Shown here: piece by piece, positions 50,801 through 61,146 of the stretch
Layout: the number at the start of each line of letters is the position of its first letter
Position numbering within the stretch: position 1 is the first letter of the stretch
NCBI GenBank assembly: GCA_040954595.2
Contig: CM082587.2
Location: 8,184,001-8,248,000 of the forward strand
Reading direction: 5' to 3'
DNA: 64,000 nt
DNA from: Balanoglossus misakiensis
Lineage: Eukaryota; Hemichordata
Notes under the pieces: model-generated
What the model was told of the DNA's origin: nothing
The model's database searches: none
The model's input: only the letters and a program-made list of their open reading frames with translations
Made by a program: the position numbers and the translations under genes

Positions 50801-53186
50801 CTTTATTCCTCAGCGTTTCTGTGTTCTTCCCAACTCGTATTTCTTTGATTTGGTCAATAGAAACTGCAGACAAAAAAAAAAAAAAAAAACGGCCGGCCGC
50901 AAAAGCTATTAGCAAAGAATGATATCATCTGCAGCTGTACCAGTTATCGATTCTGGTGCACATTTTCTTTCATATTATTACATTTAATTTTTATATGTTA
51001 TTTTAGGATACAATACTTTCACCATGTATTATTTTTTTTCCTTACAGTGAGTTGGCCTGAAAAAACCTGATTACCAAGAATGATGAACGTTGAGTAATGC
51101 TTTGCTTTTATAAACTGTCCACACAACTTTCAACGCCAGCTTGTTGCAGATGAATGTTGATCAATAATTTTTTTCCCAATGACAATAAAACAGATCATGG
51201 TATTTCTTGTTACAGATGCTAGACTGCCATATATATTCGACTACCATGCAGTGCTACTGGCATGTGGCTATCTGGTAACTCATTTACATATTTCAGAACT
51301 TTGCAAAGGCTCAGAATGCTAAACAGCAAGCTTAATAACATTGTTCATAATGTTGGTATTATATATTGTAGGCATGGTCCTCACCACTATATATAGCTAC
51401 ATATGATGAATTCTTTGAAAGTAATTGGTAAACATCTATGGTGACCTGCTTTTTATACCCAACAGTACATTTATAAATGATAGGATCTTTATATCTCTTA
51501 TGCATATTTTTAAGGAAAAAATACTGGTACATCCCTCATTTTAGAGGTAATTTGATAACTTTAGAAAAGAGGTTGTGGTAATAAAATAATATGACAAAAA
51601 TAGAATATTGTTGTTCCAAGTTACCACTCTACTAGATGTTCCTAGCAATAACTGGTATGTTTCTTTTTACAAAAATAACTTTCTCAGTTAGATCATTTGA
51701 CTAAAGTGGGCATAATGATAACTGAAGCAACCGGAGAAATTGAAAGATTTTGTTGAATTCTACGGTTCATGTGTAGTTTCTTGAGCTTTATAATATTATA
51801 ATTTCTAAAGGCAGCTAGAACACATACAAATCAAGTGCTGGGCAGTGGTCATGGCTATATACTTAGTTGTGTAAAATTGAAGGACAACCATGTACATTGT
51901 ACCAGTAGAAAATGGCAACCTTCGCAGACATGATGGCTCTGATGATATGCAAATTAGGAGTCTATAATGCCTGCCTTACGGTGCACACCACTGCTTTTTT
52001 CATTTCAAATACATTTTCTCCTCAGTGCAGAACCATGCCTTCCATGTTCAAATGCAGAATGCAATTGCCATTTGCTCTCTGTGAAGCGAATTAAAATGCC
52101 CGGCCAACAAATAAACCGATTTTTGTCCTCAAGGTTTTCACTTAGATCCTTTCTGAATAGATAAAAGTGATGAGTAATAAAAAAGCGCTGCCCATTCAAA
52201 TGCCTAAGATGTGCAGAAGAAGCGCGGCAGAAATGGCTGCTTCAGTTTTCTTGGCATGCATGTAGTTAGATAACATGTACAAAGACATTTAGTCAGAGGA
52301 ATGTTGCGGCTGGTAAAATAATTCTCCCTACCTTAAATAGGTTTTAAGCTACCTAAGTGAGTGATGAAAATCTCATATGGTCGACACAATTTCAAGATGG
52401 CCGATTTTTGACATGTTTAAGAAATGGGAGTTCATAAGCTAAAGTGACGATGGGTCATTCTGAAACTTTTTAACAGAAAAAATAACAAAATCTTTTAACG
52501 TACATCTCAGCTTAATTTGGATGTCACCAAAAGCGAGATTAGAAATTAAAAGTGTGACTATATTCTGATACGACCTTAAATTGATAAACAGTGGGTGACA
52601 CATGGAGGTACAATTTTATTCACTCTTTTGATATTTTGGTATTTCATCTTGATCTAAGATAAAGTCCACATATCCTCCTCTTATGGATCTGACTGTGTGG
52701 AGATGGAGATATTACATTCTCCCTTGCAAGAGTGGAACCACATCCACCCCCATCCCCCCCCCCCCCACAAATATTTTGGCAAAGGGGACATATCCCCCTT
52801 GTTGATGCCAATTGCCATCCGACCATGATGGAACACTGCCCAGTTATGATTTCTGTTCTAATCCACAGCTTTGATAAAGCTATTAAAGTGTACACTTGTC
52901 TGGGAATTTCAAAGTGACAGAAAATGACTGCATCAAATAAGTCTATCTATTAAAGTCATAACGACTAAGTCTTCTAATTAGGGAAGAGCTTCATATAAGA
53001 ATTAATTTCTTAGTTAGAACAATAGTTCATACTTACTCTTTGCTTTGTTTGGTTTCTTTGATGTTGGGTGCCACCTCAGAGTTGCCAAGTCGTCATCTAG
53101 ACTAAATATTCTGTGATACTGCCTTGACTGCGAGCGGACTTTGATTAACTCGCTGCCGGCCTGCATAAATGTGATACAGTCAGACG
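26539..53186 (-). CDS. PLCL: Phospholipase C-like protein (PLCL/PRIP family), N-terminus missing
   Basis: 27 minus-strand exons: 53037-53186, 50648-50863, 47166-47211, 45477-45606, 45026-45144, 40803-40866, 40518-40611, 39950-40067, 38007-38092, 37373-37493, 36852-36937, 35998-36080, 35679-35771, 35362-35461, 34741-34920, 34057-34164, 33462-33586, 32883-32967, 32236-32382, 31825-31922, 29749-29850, 28967-29155, 28501-28569, 27998-28087, 27658-27714, 27019-27114, 26539-26595. All phases agree, giving 968 residues (numbered here from the first whole codon) and a stop. Order: PH 10-115, EF hands 137-220, X box 293-437, acidic linker, Y box 476-605, C2 615-745, PRIP-type C-terminus 750-968. Linker motif GEVTDEDEG and the C-terminal block assign it to PLCL rather than PLC-delta. 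Mammalian members bind inositol phosphates, GABA-A receptor partners and phosphatases and are catalytically inactive. Here the catalytic residues are kept. The first exon or exons are not found. Confidence 0.95.
27168..27266. repeat. Dispersed repeat, CAAGATGGCCGATTTTTG family, copy 1
   Basis: About 100 bp in a PLCL intron shared with 52312-52411. Common blocks are TTCTCCC, AATAGGTTTT, GCTACCTA, and TTTCAAGATGGCCGATTTTTG. No inverted ends are evident. Confidence 0.75.
28205..28282. repeat. Foldback element, GAAAGATTCAGTCGTG family, copy 2
   Basis: ACTGAAAGATTCAGTCGTGT and GAGGGCACTC pair with GAGTGCCTACACACGACTGA and ACCTTTCAGT around a loop of about 14 bases. The arm sequence is shared with 11735-11826. 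It lies in the PLCL intron between exons 28501 and 27998. Confidence 0.85.
29235..29400. repeat. Inverted-repeat element in a PLCL intron
   Basis: TGACCTGGGTCACTGCAATT near 29239 and its complement with a few mismatches (TGCAGTGACCCAGGTCA, ending near 29394) flank about 110 bp. It is located just upstream, on the minus strand, of the exon at 28967-29155. Confidence 0.75.
30990..31154. repeat. CAGTGAAACCTGTC element, copy in PLCL intron
   Basis: TACAGTGGAACCTGTCAATA at the left and GGCTTGACTGTA at the right, with repeated GTGGCC and TATAGA blocks between. It is related to 36622-36807 (duplicated at 4099-4284) and 40232-40408. Confidence 0.7.
31525..31795. repeat. Inverted-repeat element, AGGCCAGTAAG family, copy 1
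   Basis: GACAATGTGAAAACAAGGCC at 31525 and GGCCTTGTTTTCACATTGTC at 31711-31730 are perfect inverted repeats. The interior (GAGCTCGTCTGGTTTGTT and TACAATGTGGC) is found in reverse orientation at 38209-38480. The right flank ends GTTTAGACAGGTTTCACCGTA, like the ends of the CAGTGAAACCTGTC family. Confidence 0.8.
31825..33586 (-). CDS. PLCL: PLCL C2 domain exons
   Basis: Exons 33462-33586, 32883-32967, 32236-32382 and 31825-31922. They read [86 protein letters not shown] and [13 protein letters not shown]. The aspartates in the two calcium-binding loops (DPYV and [11 protein letters not shown]) are present. The left edge of the 5.3 kb duplication falls in the intron between the second and third of these exons, as far as the window shows. 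Confidence 0.95.
34057..35771 (-). CDS. PLCL: PLCL X-Y linker and catalytic Y box exons
   Basis: Exon 35679-35771 is the linker [20 protein letters not shown] and onward, short and acidic as in PLCL proteins. Exons 35362-35461, 34741-34920 and 34057-34164 give [17 protein letters not shown], the serine-rich [34 protein letters not shown] and GGCGYVLKP. The Ser509, Arg536 and Tyr538 positions correspond to the PLC-delta1 substrate-contact residues Ser522, Arg549 and Tyr551. All three exons have a second copy at 1534-2938. Confidence 0.94.
34574..34667. repeat. CCCTTTCAC 90 bp palindrome (also at 2051-2144)
   Basis: TTAACCCTTTCACTACAATG and GGTCCAAATCCATTGT on the left; AAAGTTGGACCTCCATAGAG and GTGGAAGGGTTGAA on the right. 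It lies 73 bp outside the Y-box exon, in the intron. Confidence 0.85.
35998..40067 (-). CDS. PLCL: PLCL catalytic X box exons, catalytic residues intact
   Basis: Exons 39950-40067, 38007-38092, 37373-37493, 36852-36937 and 35998-36080 form the first half of the TIM barrel. Key residues by family alignment are His310 and Asn311 in SSHNTY (codons 39955-39957 and 39952-39954), Glu340 and Asp342 in VELDCWDG, His355 in YHGHT (37450-37452), and Glu389 in SLENHC (36913-36915). They match PLC-delta1 His311, Asn312, Glu341, Asp343, His356 and Glu390. Lys437 and Lys439 in ILKGKK match Lys438 and Lys440. Exons 37373-36080 are the ones duplicated at 3475-4970. Confidence 0.95.
36622..36807. repeat. CAGTGAAACCTGTC element (also at 4099-4284)
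   Basis: ACAGTGAAACCTGTCTAAAC opens and GGTTTAGACAGGTTT closes the element. The core holds GAGGTGTCTGGCTTTTAGAG and TAACATGTGGTT. A diverged copy lies at 40232-40408. Confidence 0.85.
38209..38480. repeat. Inverted-repeat element, AGGCCAGTAAG family, copy 2
   Basis: Opens near AAAGAGGGCACCCGTCCAAG and GAGGCCAGTAAG, closes near CTTACTGGCGCCATGTTTTG and GCGCCCTCTTTAT. It has terminal inverted repeats of about 60 bp with mismatches. It is the reverse of the copy at 31525. Confidence 0.8.
39529..39561. repeat. (AAAT)n microsatellite
   Basis: About eight perfect AAAT units in a PLCL intron. Confidence 0.97.
39757..39919. mobile_element. TACTGTAAAACA-ended MITE, GGACATTTT subtype
   Basis: ACTGTAAAATGGGAAATTTT at the left and AAAATGTCCTGTTTTACAGT at the right. 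The core has TTCGCGAACAAGAT and GGTCGCAAAACAG. The ends match 62130-62333 better than 23214-23425. Confidence 0.75.
40232..40408. repeat. CAGTGAAACCTGTC element, diverged copy
   Basis: TACAGTAAAACCAGTCTAAAC opens and ACAGGTTTTACTGTA closes. The core has GAGGTGTCCGGTTTATAGAG and AATATGTGGTTG. It sits between the EF-hand exon at 40518 and the X-box exon at 39950. Confidence 0.85.
40518..47211 (-). CDS. PLCL: PLCL EF-hand exons
   Basis: Exons 47166-47211 ([14 protein letters not shown]), 45477-45606, 45026-45144, 40803-40866 and 40518-40611. The second contains [20 protein letters not shown], an EF-hand-like loop. The third reads [19 protein letters not shown], the conserved segment before the fourth EF-like unit. 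The fourth and fifth give EAEQGMTG and [19 protein letters not shown], which leads into the X box. In PLC enzymes this module packs on the catalytic barrel. The 46 bp exon at 47166 is placed by its matching phases on both sides and its resemblance to the linker in PLCL proteins. Confidence 0.93.
41971..42063. repeat. CCCTTTCAC 90 bp palindrome
   Basis: TTAACCCTTTCACCACCATG and TTAGGTCCAACTCC on the left; TAAAGTTGAACCTC and GGGAGTGAAAGGGTTAA on the right. This is the best-preserved copy, with nearly matching 20-base ends. Confidence 0.92.
42672..43207. repeat. Two direct copies of a 160 bp sequence
   Basis: 42672-42832 and 43045-43207 share AACAGGAAGTTTGACAGGCG, TGCTTTGTCTAG, GACTTCCAG, ATGGCTTCCATCAGGG and CGCAAATGTACAATTACTAA, with scattered differences. 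The spacer between them is 212 bp. No inverted ends or coding frame are seen. Confidence 0.85.
44096..44188. repeat. CCCTTTCAC 90 bp palindrome
   Basis: TTAACCTATTCACCACCATG on the left; TTGGACCTCTAGAGAGGGAA and TGGAAGGGTTAA on the right, in the same orientation as 41971-42063. Confidence 0.9.
48033..48125. repeat. Low-complexity C/A tract with (CAA)n
   Basis: A run of C, a run of A, then CAA and CAAACAA repeats, in a PLCL intron. Confidence 0.95.
50445..50538. repeat. CCCTTTCAC palindrome, decayed copy
   Basis: TTAACCTTTGCAACACTATA on the left and ATAGGGGTGAAAGGGTTAA on the right keep the family ends. The centre (GTTCAATCCGATTGCG) has diverged. Confidence 0.65.
50648..53186 (-). CDS. PLCL: PLCL exons 1-2 of those visible: PH domain
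   Basis: Exon 53037-53186 starts [18 protein letters not shown] and contains the PH strand with LRWHPTSKK. Exon 50648-50863 continues with [14 protein letters not shown], then [20 protein letters not shown], and closes with [12 protein letters not shown], the C-terminal PH helix carrying its conserved tryptophan. In the family this domain binds inositol 1,4,5-trisphosphate and phosphoinositides. The first exon begins with the last two bases of a split codon, so at least one coding exon lies upstream. It should hold the N-terminal phosphatase-binding region. Confidence 0.95.
52312..52411. repeat. Dispersed repeat, CAAGATGGCCGATTTTTG family, copy 2
   Basis: Shares AATAGGTTTT, GCTACCTAAGTGAG and TTTCAAGATGGCCGATTTTTG with 27168-27266. 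Confidence 0.75.
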
Positions 53187-53249
53187 CTGAAAACAAAGAC
53201 ACAATATTTCAGTTAATAAGCATTTGCTGTCACAGAATCTACTGTTGAT

Positions 53250-53452
53250 TACTGTTAAACACTTTATTTTCGCGAGCAATAAATTTTTGCGGAATACGCG
53301 AGAGCCAAAATAGCGTGAAAATAAAAAAGTCTTGAAATTTATTTTTAAGATATTAAACGATGCAGTGAATGAAACAAGAGAACGCGAAAACAGTGGCCTC
53401 TCTCTCGATATCGCCAAAATTTCAACCGGTGAAAATAAAGTGTTTTACAGTA
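53250..53452. mobile_element. TACTGTAAAACA-ended MITE, copy 2
   Basis: TACTGTTAAACACTTTATTT and AAATAAAGTGTTTTACAGTA are inverted ends. The core (CGCGAGAGCCAAAATAGCGT and GTGGCCTCTCTCGATATCG) closely matches 23214-23425. It lies 64 bp upstream of the PH exon. Confidence 0.9.
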
Positions 53453-56400
53453 TTTTGTTGCAGTATCATTTACGATGTTCTGTAGATCGCTATTCTACAG
53501 ATTTTAACATTTCTATAGAATTCAGTAGAAAAGGGATCTAAAACTACATAGAAATCTCTAGACAGCCATGGAAATTCTATAAACGTTAATAGAAATTCAT
53601 GATGCTATAGAACAGATATCTATACAATGTTTTCTGTTCTGGTACGAAACAAACCTGCAGAGCAGATTATGCAAAATTGCAGGAAAGCCTGGACTATTTC
53701 AAGGTCTGTCACTGACAAATGGAACTTTTACTTCTTTGGAATATAACTGTTAATTCAATGACTGCACACATACAACCAATAGATAATGTTAAGTGTTGAG
53801 TTCTAAAATGACTATAATTTTATACAAATGATGTACACTACATGGTTTGGAATGACAAAGAACCCAATTATCTATTATCCTCCAGGTTTCAACATCAGGC
53901 AGCCATGAACTGTTTATGTACAACTCTGCTTAACAAAAATAGTGTCAAAGACACTGTGCTCCCATACGATCACAATCAAATCAATCATCATCCATTAATA
54001 TAGCACAGCAGTTAGCAAACAAACAAACTAAGGTAAATATAAAACATCACCTTTTTTTTAACAAAGACAACATTGACATTTCTCACTTGTATTTGGGTCA
54101 TGGCAACATTCTAATTCCATAAAGCCTAATCATATACAGGTAGGTTTTGTTTTTATCCATCACGTTGTGTTGATGAGTGGTGTGTCACGGTACGAGGGTG
54201 AAAGAAATCCGATATTGACACTGCAAAGATGACTATTTGAGTTCGATAAGTCAGTGGGACTTAACGCATTACCCTCTTGTCACTGATGATGTCATCTACG
54301 CATTTCTCAAGACATTACAACCAGTAATCCTATGGCTACACTATACTGTAAGGTTCTGCTCTGAGCTGGCTAACACAGAACAATGTCATTGACAAGATTA
54401 ACAAACATTACTGTCATTTGCAATATTCCAATATTGCAGGAAATTGCAAGGCATCTAGGGTAAAATACAAACAATGTGTACATTTGATCAGTATCGACAG
54501 TACATTAGGTCATTTGGGTATACCCCAATTCATACTTTCTACCACTATTTATTTTCTTGCTACCTGTCTTAGCTTAATACATGATTTTTCTAACTTTAAC
54601 ACAGGTATAAACATGATTTTAAAAAGTAAAGTTGTAAATAACAAAGAGCTCCTTTTACATTTCCAGGAATCTAAACCAGTTTTTATTTGTAGGTACAGGT
54701 GATATGCATGTACTGCCATGTTGTATCTGTCTCATACATACATACTGCTGCTGTATTGTAATCTGTCTTGGATGTCAATAAATAAGTCCAAGTCAATCAC
54801 AACAGATGCGACACAATTAATCCCGCACTGGCTAATCATATTCGCTGCATAGAATTTCAAAGTGTATTTGTTGGAGACAAATCCTTGTTAATTTTACTGG
54901 AGTTCCCTCAGGCACATAACTGTAGACAGTAGTAATGATACTGTAGTTCCTAAATCATATACATTAAGTTACCATGCTATTTAAGCAAAAAACAAAAAGA
55001 ACAATACCCAGTACCCTTCCCAAATAAAATATTGTAGCTGTTCAAAAGTCTACTCAGCTACTCACGAAAGATGTTTCCATATTTTGAATAGACTTTAAAG
55101 TTTAATGAACACATTTCTTTTTAAAAAATCTGAAAGTGCCAGCTAAAGTTTCCCCAATCTCTTCATGAAAAACATTAAAATTCATGGAAAGTTGACAGAA
55201 CAGTGCAATTTCGTGTGACTTGTGAGGGATTAAAGGATTTCAAACTGAACATGAGCCATGGCTGTCAAAGTCATCAGCAAAAACGTGCACAGCCACTAAG
55301 CGTCTTCAAACTCGACACTATTTATAAATTCTTTGAGGGACCTCTCTGCTTTATTCTTTCTCTACATCAGAAGCGATGTGCATGCGCTGACATTTACAAC
55401 ATTACAAAAAACGTTTGTGTGAGTGATTACATCAAGAAACCCTTAAAGTTCACCAGTAATCTTCAAGCACCGAATGTATGTATCTTTTGTGACCAAGGAG
55501 ACTGAAGTTGCTGTACGGTGAATTATTTAATGCGGGTGCTAATGGAGTGATGTGCTCGAGTCAATGATGCATAGATGTGAGATAGAAACACTCAACTTTG
55601 GCAAATTTTAAAACATCTACTATGAATCATTCACTTGAGTCAAATTAACCATATCAGAAACTAGTAATAAACTAAAGGATTCCCCTTGATAACCTGTGTA
55701 ACATGATTTCTGTGTGTCTGAACTCTTCATACATATTCATGTCTGACACATGCGCATGACAGCATAAGCAGAAACTTTCATCATCGCAAACTAAAACATC
55801 TAGTTATTCTGTTTTGTTCGCTGAGAGAATTCAAGGCCTACATATATAAAAAGATATTTTGATTTCAGGAAGTAATGAAAAATAATACCGATATTTTAAG
55901 ACCCCTCATTTTGTTTGGAAAGAACTGAAACAAATAAATATCTCTACTCCAATTTTAAAAAAGCAACAAACCTGAAATAATATCAGGGCCTCATTTTTTT
56001 AAAAATTGTAAACCTTTTTCTCGTATCTGTGAGACCATGTGAATAGCTTTTATGCCATATTGGAGAACGTACAGCACCAATAGAACTGCCTCCCTGAAAT
56101 TGTTACAACTGTAATTTTTAATTTGTGTAATTTTGTGCAATTTAATTTTAAGAAGCAGTTTCAGTAAAGGCTGTTCAGGAATTTGTGAAAGAACACATGA
56201 ACAAACATTTGAGCACACAGAGAATTGTGGGTAATTTCAGACACACTGAACAAGGGCTGTACAAAGATATTATCCCCAATAAGTGATATGACAGACTTAA
56301 TTTTAGTGTCATATTAATAATACGATAGAAAATAATTCGTGGAAATTGCCTTGCTATAAATTATACTTATAACTGGCATATTTTCCTTACAAATTCGATA

Positions 56401-59400
56401 CATGTATATTGAGTAACCCTGACCTCTTGGCTTGGGGGAATTCCCAAGCCAATGATCTGTTCGACTTGTTTTTTGTTATGTTGAAGTTCAGTGTATTGAG
56501 TGGTCTTGATCTTGAGACAAACAGTCTAATGTCCTAATGATCATGTGTTGGAAATAACATTTTTCCCAGGGCAAGCAAAAATAATGTAGATTTATTTTCA
56601 CTTGTCAGTCATGTGATCTGTAACAATTACCACGGAAACCTGGAAAACGCCCTCTGTTTGATCTATCCTTTCAGTTACATCCAGGGTATCAGTAAATGTG
56701 AGCCCATCCTGTCTGACTCTGTCATATTTCACACTTAAATTGGTCATTTTTCAGCAATTCTAGCCTCTCAATCATTCAACCATGTTTTTCTGATGAAAAT
56801 CGAACCGTATTTCTGTAGTTTTTTTTAATGTAAATCGAACCAATTACCTCCAATGTCATTTTCCTTCTCCTTTCCCAACATTTGACAAAATGACACTGTC
56901 TAATAAATGCACTTTTTATTACTGTCTCTGTATATGTTATCTAGTAAATTTCAGATTTCAGTTGCAGAAAAATGACAGGTCTGTGGCTCAATTAGTGGGT
57001 TCAATTCTACCATATTCTTCTAGTTCTACTGCAATACTTGTACATTAAGCCATTACTCTGTTTGGAAAAAATATGGCAAAATGATTCTAATCAACATATC
57101 AATGAAGCGATCACATTTGCTTTAAGGAAAGTCTTAAGATTTGTGTCATCAATTGTGAGAGTGCAGCCTATTTCAGTAAAAAAAGAAATAGTGTAAAGAT
57201 TTTGTTATTTTTGTTACAATAACCAAACAATGATAAACATTCTGGTATCCTTGGATACAGAAAACTGTCTTGACAAAATTCTTAAATGGACCCTGGATAA
57301 GTACCAGGTATTCACAATAGATTTCATTCCGTACATTGCGAGTTATTCTCTGTATGGTCTGCAGTTTCGATCTTCCAGTCACTGCCATGTGTAAAGATAC
57401 TCAACTTCAACATCCAGACTGGTATGCCAAGTTTTTTCAATATGGGCGTCAAGAAGTAACTTACTAGCAGCCACACTGGATTACGTCGCTAAACAAAATA
57501 TACATACACCCATACATACATACAGACGCGACCAATCCCATAAGGCCCAATTATATACCAGTACATATACCGAATGGGACCTAACAAAAATGCATGATCT
57601 TCTAGTTCGTACTTTAATTTCGTATTTCTCAACTTTGAAACTGTTCAGGAAATGATGATGTGTAGAGAAATAAAATGGGTTTAGTGGCCACAACTGGATG
57701 CATCTTGAAAACTAATTGACGTGCATTATGTGGGTTACAGATGTTCCCAATGTTGGAAGGAACTGGTTCAGGCCTACATACATAATGACTGCGGATGAAC
57801 TGATCCAGTGTTCAGAAAATGTTCAGATGAAGATATGTCAATTAAAGCTGCCGTAGTAGGCTTCCTTGCTTCTTAATGACAATAACTATACTCCTGTCTT
57901 TTTTTTCACCACAGGGAAAAGGTTCAAAGGGAGCATCTTTGATTATCATGTAATATTAGTTATGTGTTGGTTACAAAATGCCTTCGAATTTTTAACTTTT
58001 AAAAAGACAATGCAGAAAAGTTATATTAACTGTTTTTATGTCTTTAAACCAGCACTCTTGATTTCTCAATGGTTTCTATTCATATTCTGGTGAGATTGAA
58101 GCACATTTGACAAAATCCTTTCATTGGTCAACAGTATTTGCCAAATTGAAAATTCTACTACTCAACAGTGAATTACGTTTTAAGGTAAATAATTACATAG
58201 ATACTGGATAAATGACTTCATTTTTTTTGCTCGATCTCATGGAGGTGGAAGAAGCTATCCCTGTAGGTTGATCAATTAATCAAACATGGCCGACAACATG
58301 GCTCCTATCAACCTGTAATTCAAATGACAAGGGACCATTAATGTCCCCCGAGTCTACGTCTCTCCAAAGATCAAATATACCTTTTCCACATAACTCAACT
58401 TGAACCACTCTAACAGGAAATTATGGATTTCGATCCAAAACTGCTGTGCAGACATTATCCGTACGGCAAATTATCACTGAAACATTTTATTGTTCATTGC
58501 AATTCTTCATTGTCATCTTACTTCTCACGGAAAGTACACAAATCAAACAGAATTATTATTTTATTTGCTCTAACAGTTACATGTACTAGACTGTTACAAT
58601 ATTTCAATTTCTATGCCTTCAAAATATGCGTGGTTCGGATAACATGATTTTCAGAAATACCTTCGGTAGGAAGGAAATTTGTTTGTTTTCATTTTTTTTG
58701 TATTTATCACATGTCTTTGGTTCATAGATGATGTCATATCATTGCAAGTCACACATGACTTTTCTTTTTCTTATTTTTTATCGCAGAACGTACATCTTAT
58801 TTTAACTTCTGCATTGATGTACTGTAAAAAGTTTAGGGTAGGCAAGTTTAAAACAAGGTAGGTTTGGTTATCAGAACCACACAATTGTTTTCATAGGCCT
58901 AATGTGTACAGAAATGCCAAGCCCCACACTGCCCCGCTGTATTCTGCTTCATTGGATTTTAAATAAAACTGTGTATATAATTGTGAAATTTTATACGAGG
59001 ATGACTTGCAAAATGGTACCAAAATATAATTTGAGAAGTGTGCTATGTTGTGACATTTCTGCCCCAGACTACAGCCTTGATAGTGCCAATACAATATGGC
59101 ATGCTTTTATCAAACACATGAACCTTGCAACAAGCTACAAATTACGGCCTTCTATCATTATCACTGATGCTCAACTGAAAGAGGGGCTGAAAGCCACTTC
59201 ATGAACTGAAAATTCATTTTTATTTGCAAGTTTGGCAATAAATGCACAACGTACTGTGCAGTCCTTTTTATAGCAATATAAATTATCTGCTATCTCAGTT
59301 CAACTCAGTCAGACTGCAGTGGCAGCTCAAAGATACAATTGGTATGCCATCTGCGAAAACAATATAAGAAATGGAAAATATGATATTTGACATTATCACG

Positions 59401-61047
59401 ACGAAATAAAAAGTACAGAATACTTTCACATGTGTCTATTCCACCTATTTGAGTAATAAAGCAGTTGATGTGAATACACAAATATCAAGAACAACAATTT
59501 TTTGTACCCAGGCAATATCTTTTTAAGAATTACCGAACTCTATTTATTTATATAAACATGTCCTCATGAATATTCATGAGACGGTTGTTTGTGGTCACTA
59601 TGACAATGCCATTTTGAGGATGACCCTTTAATGCATAGTCAATTATCATTAATATATACAATTTTAAATTGATGCTGACAAGTAAAGTTGTTCCCAACTC
59701 ACAATGAAAAATTTGCTTTTGACCTGAATCAGCCTCTGCACAGGTGTTCATGCAGACAGAATTGATTACAGGCTTTGGGACGGCCGACAGTCCTTTTTTG
59801 GAATGCGACTGGCATCTGTGGTCTCGTCAATTGACATGCAAAGTCCATCAAACTGAGACAATCCAGAATTTTACATCCACCGACAAATGACATATCGCAC
59901 AGATAACCCACCTACGACACAGAGTAATGTTTCAAATCAAAAGTGAGATTTCAAATGGGCCTGTCTTTCAACGGTGCTATGACAAGCCAAATCAGAAAAT
60001 AACAACAAGCAAGAACAGCAAAAAAAGCAAAACTTCGTATAACTACATGTAACTGCAAGCAACAAGAACTGTAAATTTAAATGAATTAAGATTAAAATGC
60101 AGTAGCTACATCAAAGCAATCCTAGCCAATATGTGAAAGTCTGAAAAAAAAATATTTTAAAGGGTAAAAGAACATACACATGTAGTCTGCACGTAAACCA
60201 CAGACTATAGCTGCAGCACATTTTTTAACACAAATACCTGGTTTTAGGTCAGGTCAATGTTGGTGGAGATACTCTCAGTCATAAGAAAATAAATGAATGT
60301 CTTTCATTTGAAATGAAATGAAAGTAAAATCAATACGCATTTGGCACATTGTGCTTTAGGATAATCACCATCACAATACACCTCAAATCTCTCGAGTTTG
60401 TACAGAACTACAACAGGCTTTCTTCGTAAAAAAACATTCATTGCATAATTTGTACATCAATCAATCAAATTTATGCAAACAGAAATGTGGCTTCTTTTTA
60501 AAAAAAAATTCCACTAAACCCCGCAGAAATATGAACTGCACTTATTAAAATATGCAAGTAATAGAGCGGTGATGAAAAACAGGCGGGTCTATGTAGGCAC
60601 ATTATCCATGGGGTTACAATTTCGCCTTCAGCGAGTCAAACTCTATCATACGTGAATTGACACTTAATGTTACTATAAATATTCCTCCGACTAGAGCCAG
60701 TCTCCCAGGACAGCTACATACTTAACAGTCGCAGAAAATTTATCCATTTAGACGATATCAGCGACACATACAGCGAGTGCTTGGCGTAACACCTTGGAAT
60801 TAATTCATGTAATAACGCAGAGGGCAATAAATCAGACGGACTCACTGCAACCCTCAATGATTCTGTTTCTCTGTAAAGGAATCAACAGACAGAAACTACC
60901 TTTCTGCATGTCCCTGTGTCAGTAAAATGGTCACTGCACTGTTTGCTGTTCTCCATGCAACAAAAAATGAAAATATTTTACCTTAACATTTACCCTTATA
61001 GGAATGATGTGGGATTTTACTTACTAGATTACAGCTTGTTTGCAGTG

Positions 61048-61146
61048 TGCTGCTGCTCTCTCTCTCTGTCTCTGTCTGTCTGTCTCTCTGTCTCGCTCTG
61101 TCTGTCTGTCTCTCTCTTTCTCTCTGTCTCTCTCACTCTCTCTCAC
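61048..61146. repeat. TCTC/TCTG pyrimidine tract
   Basis: Short interspersed TCTC and TCTG repeats over about 100 bp. Confidence 0.95.
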
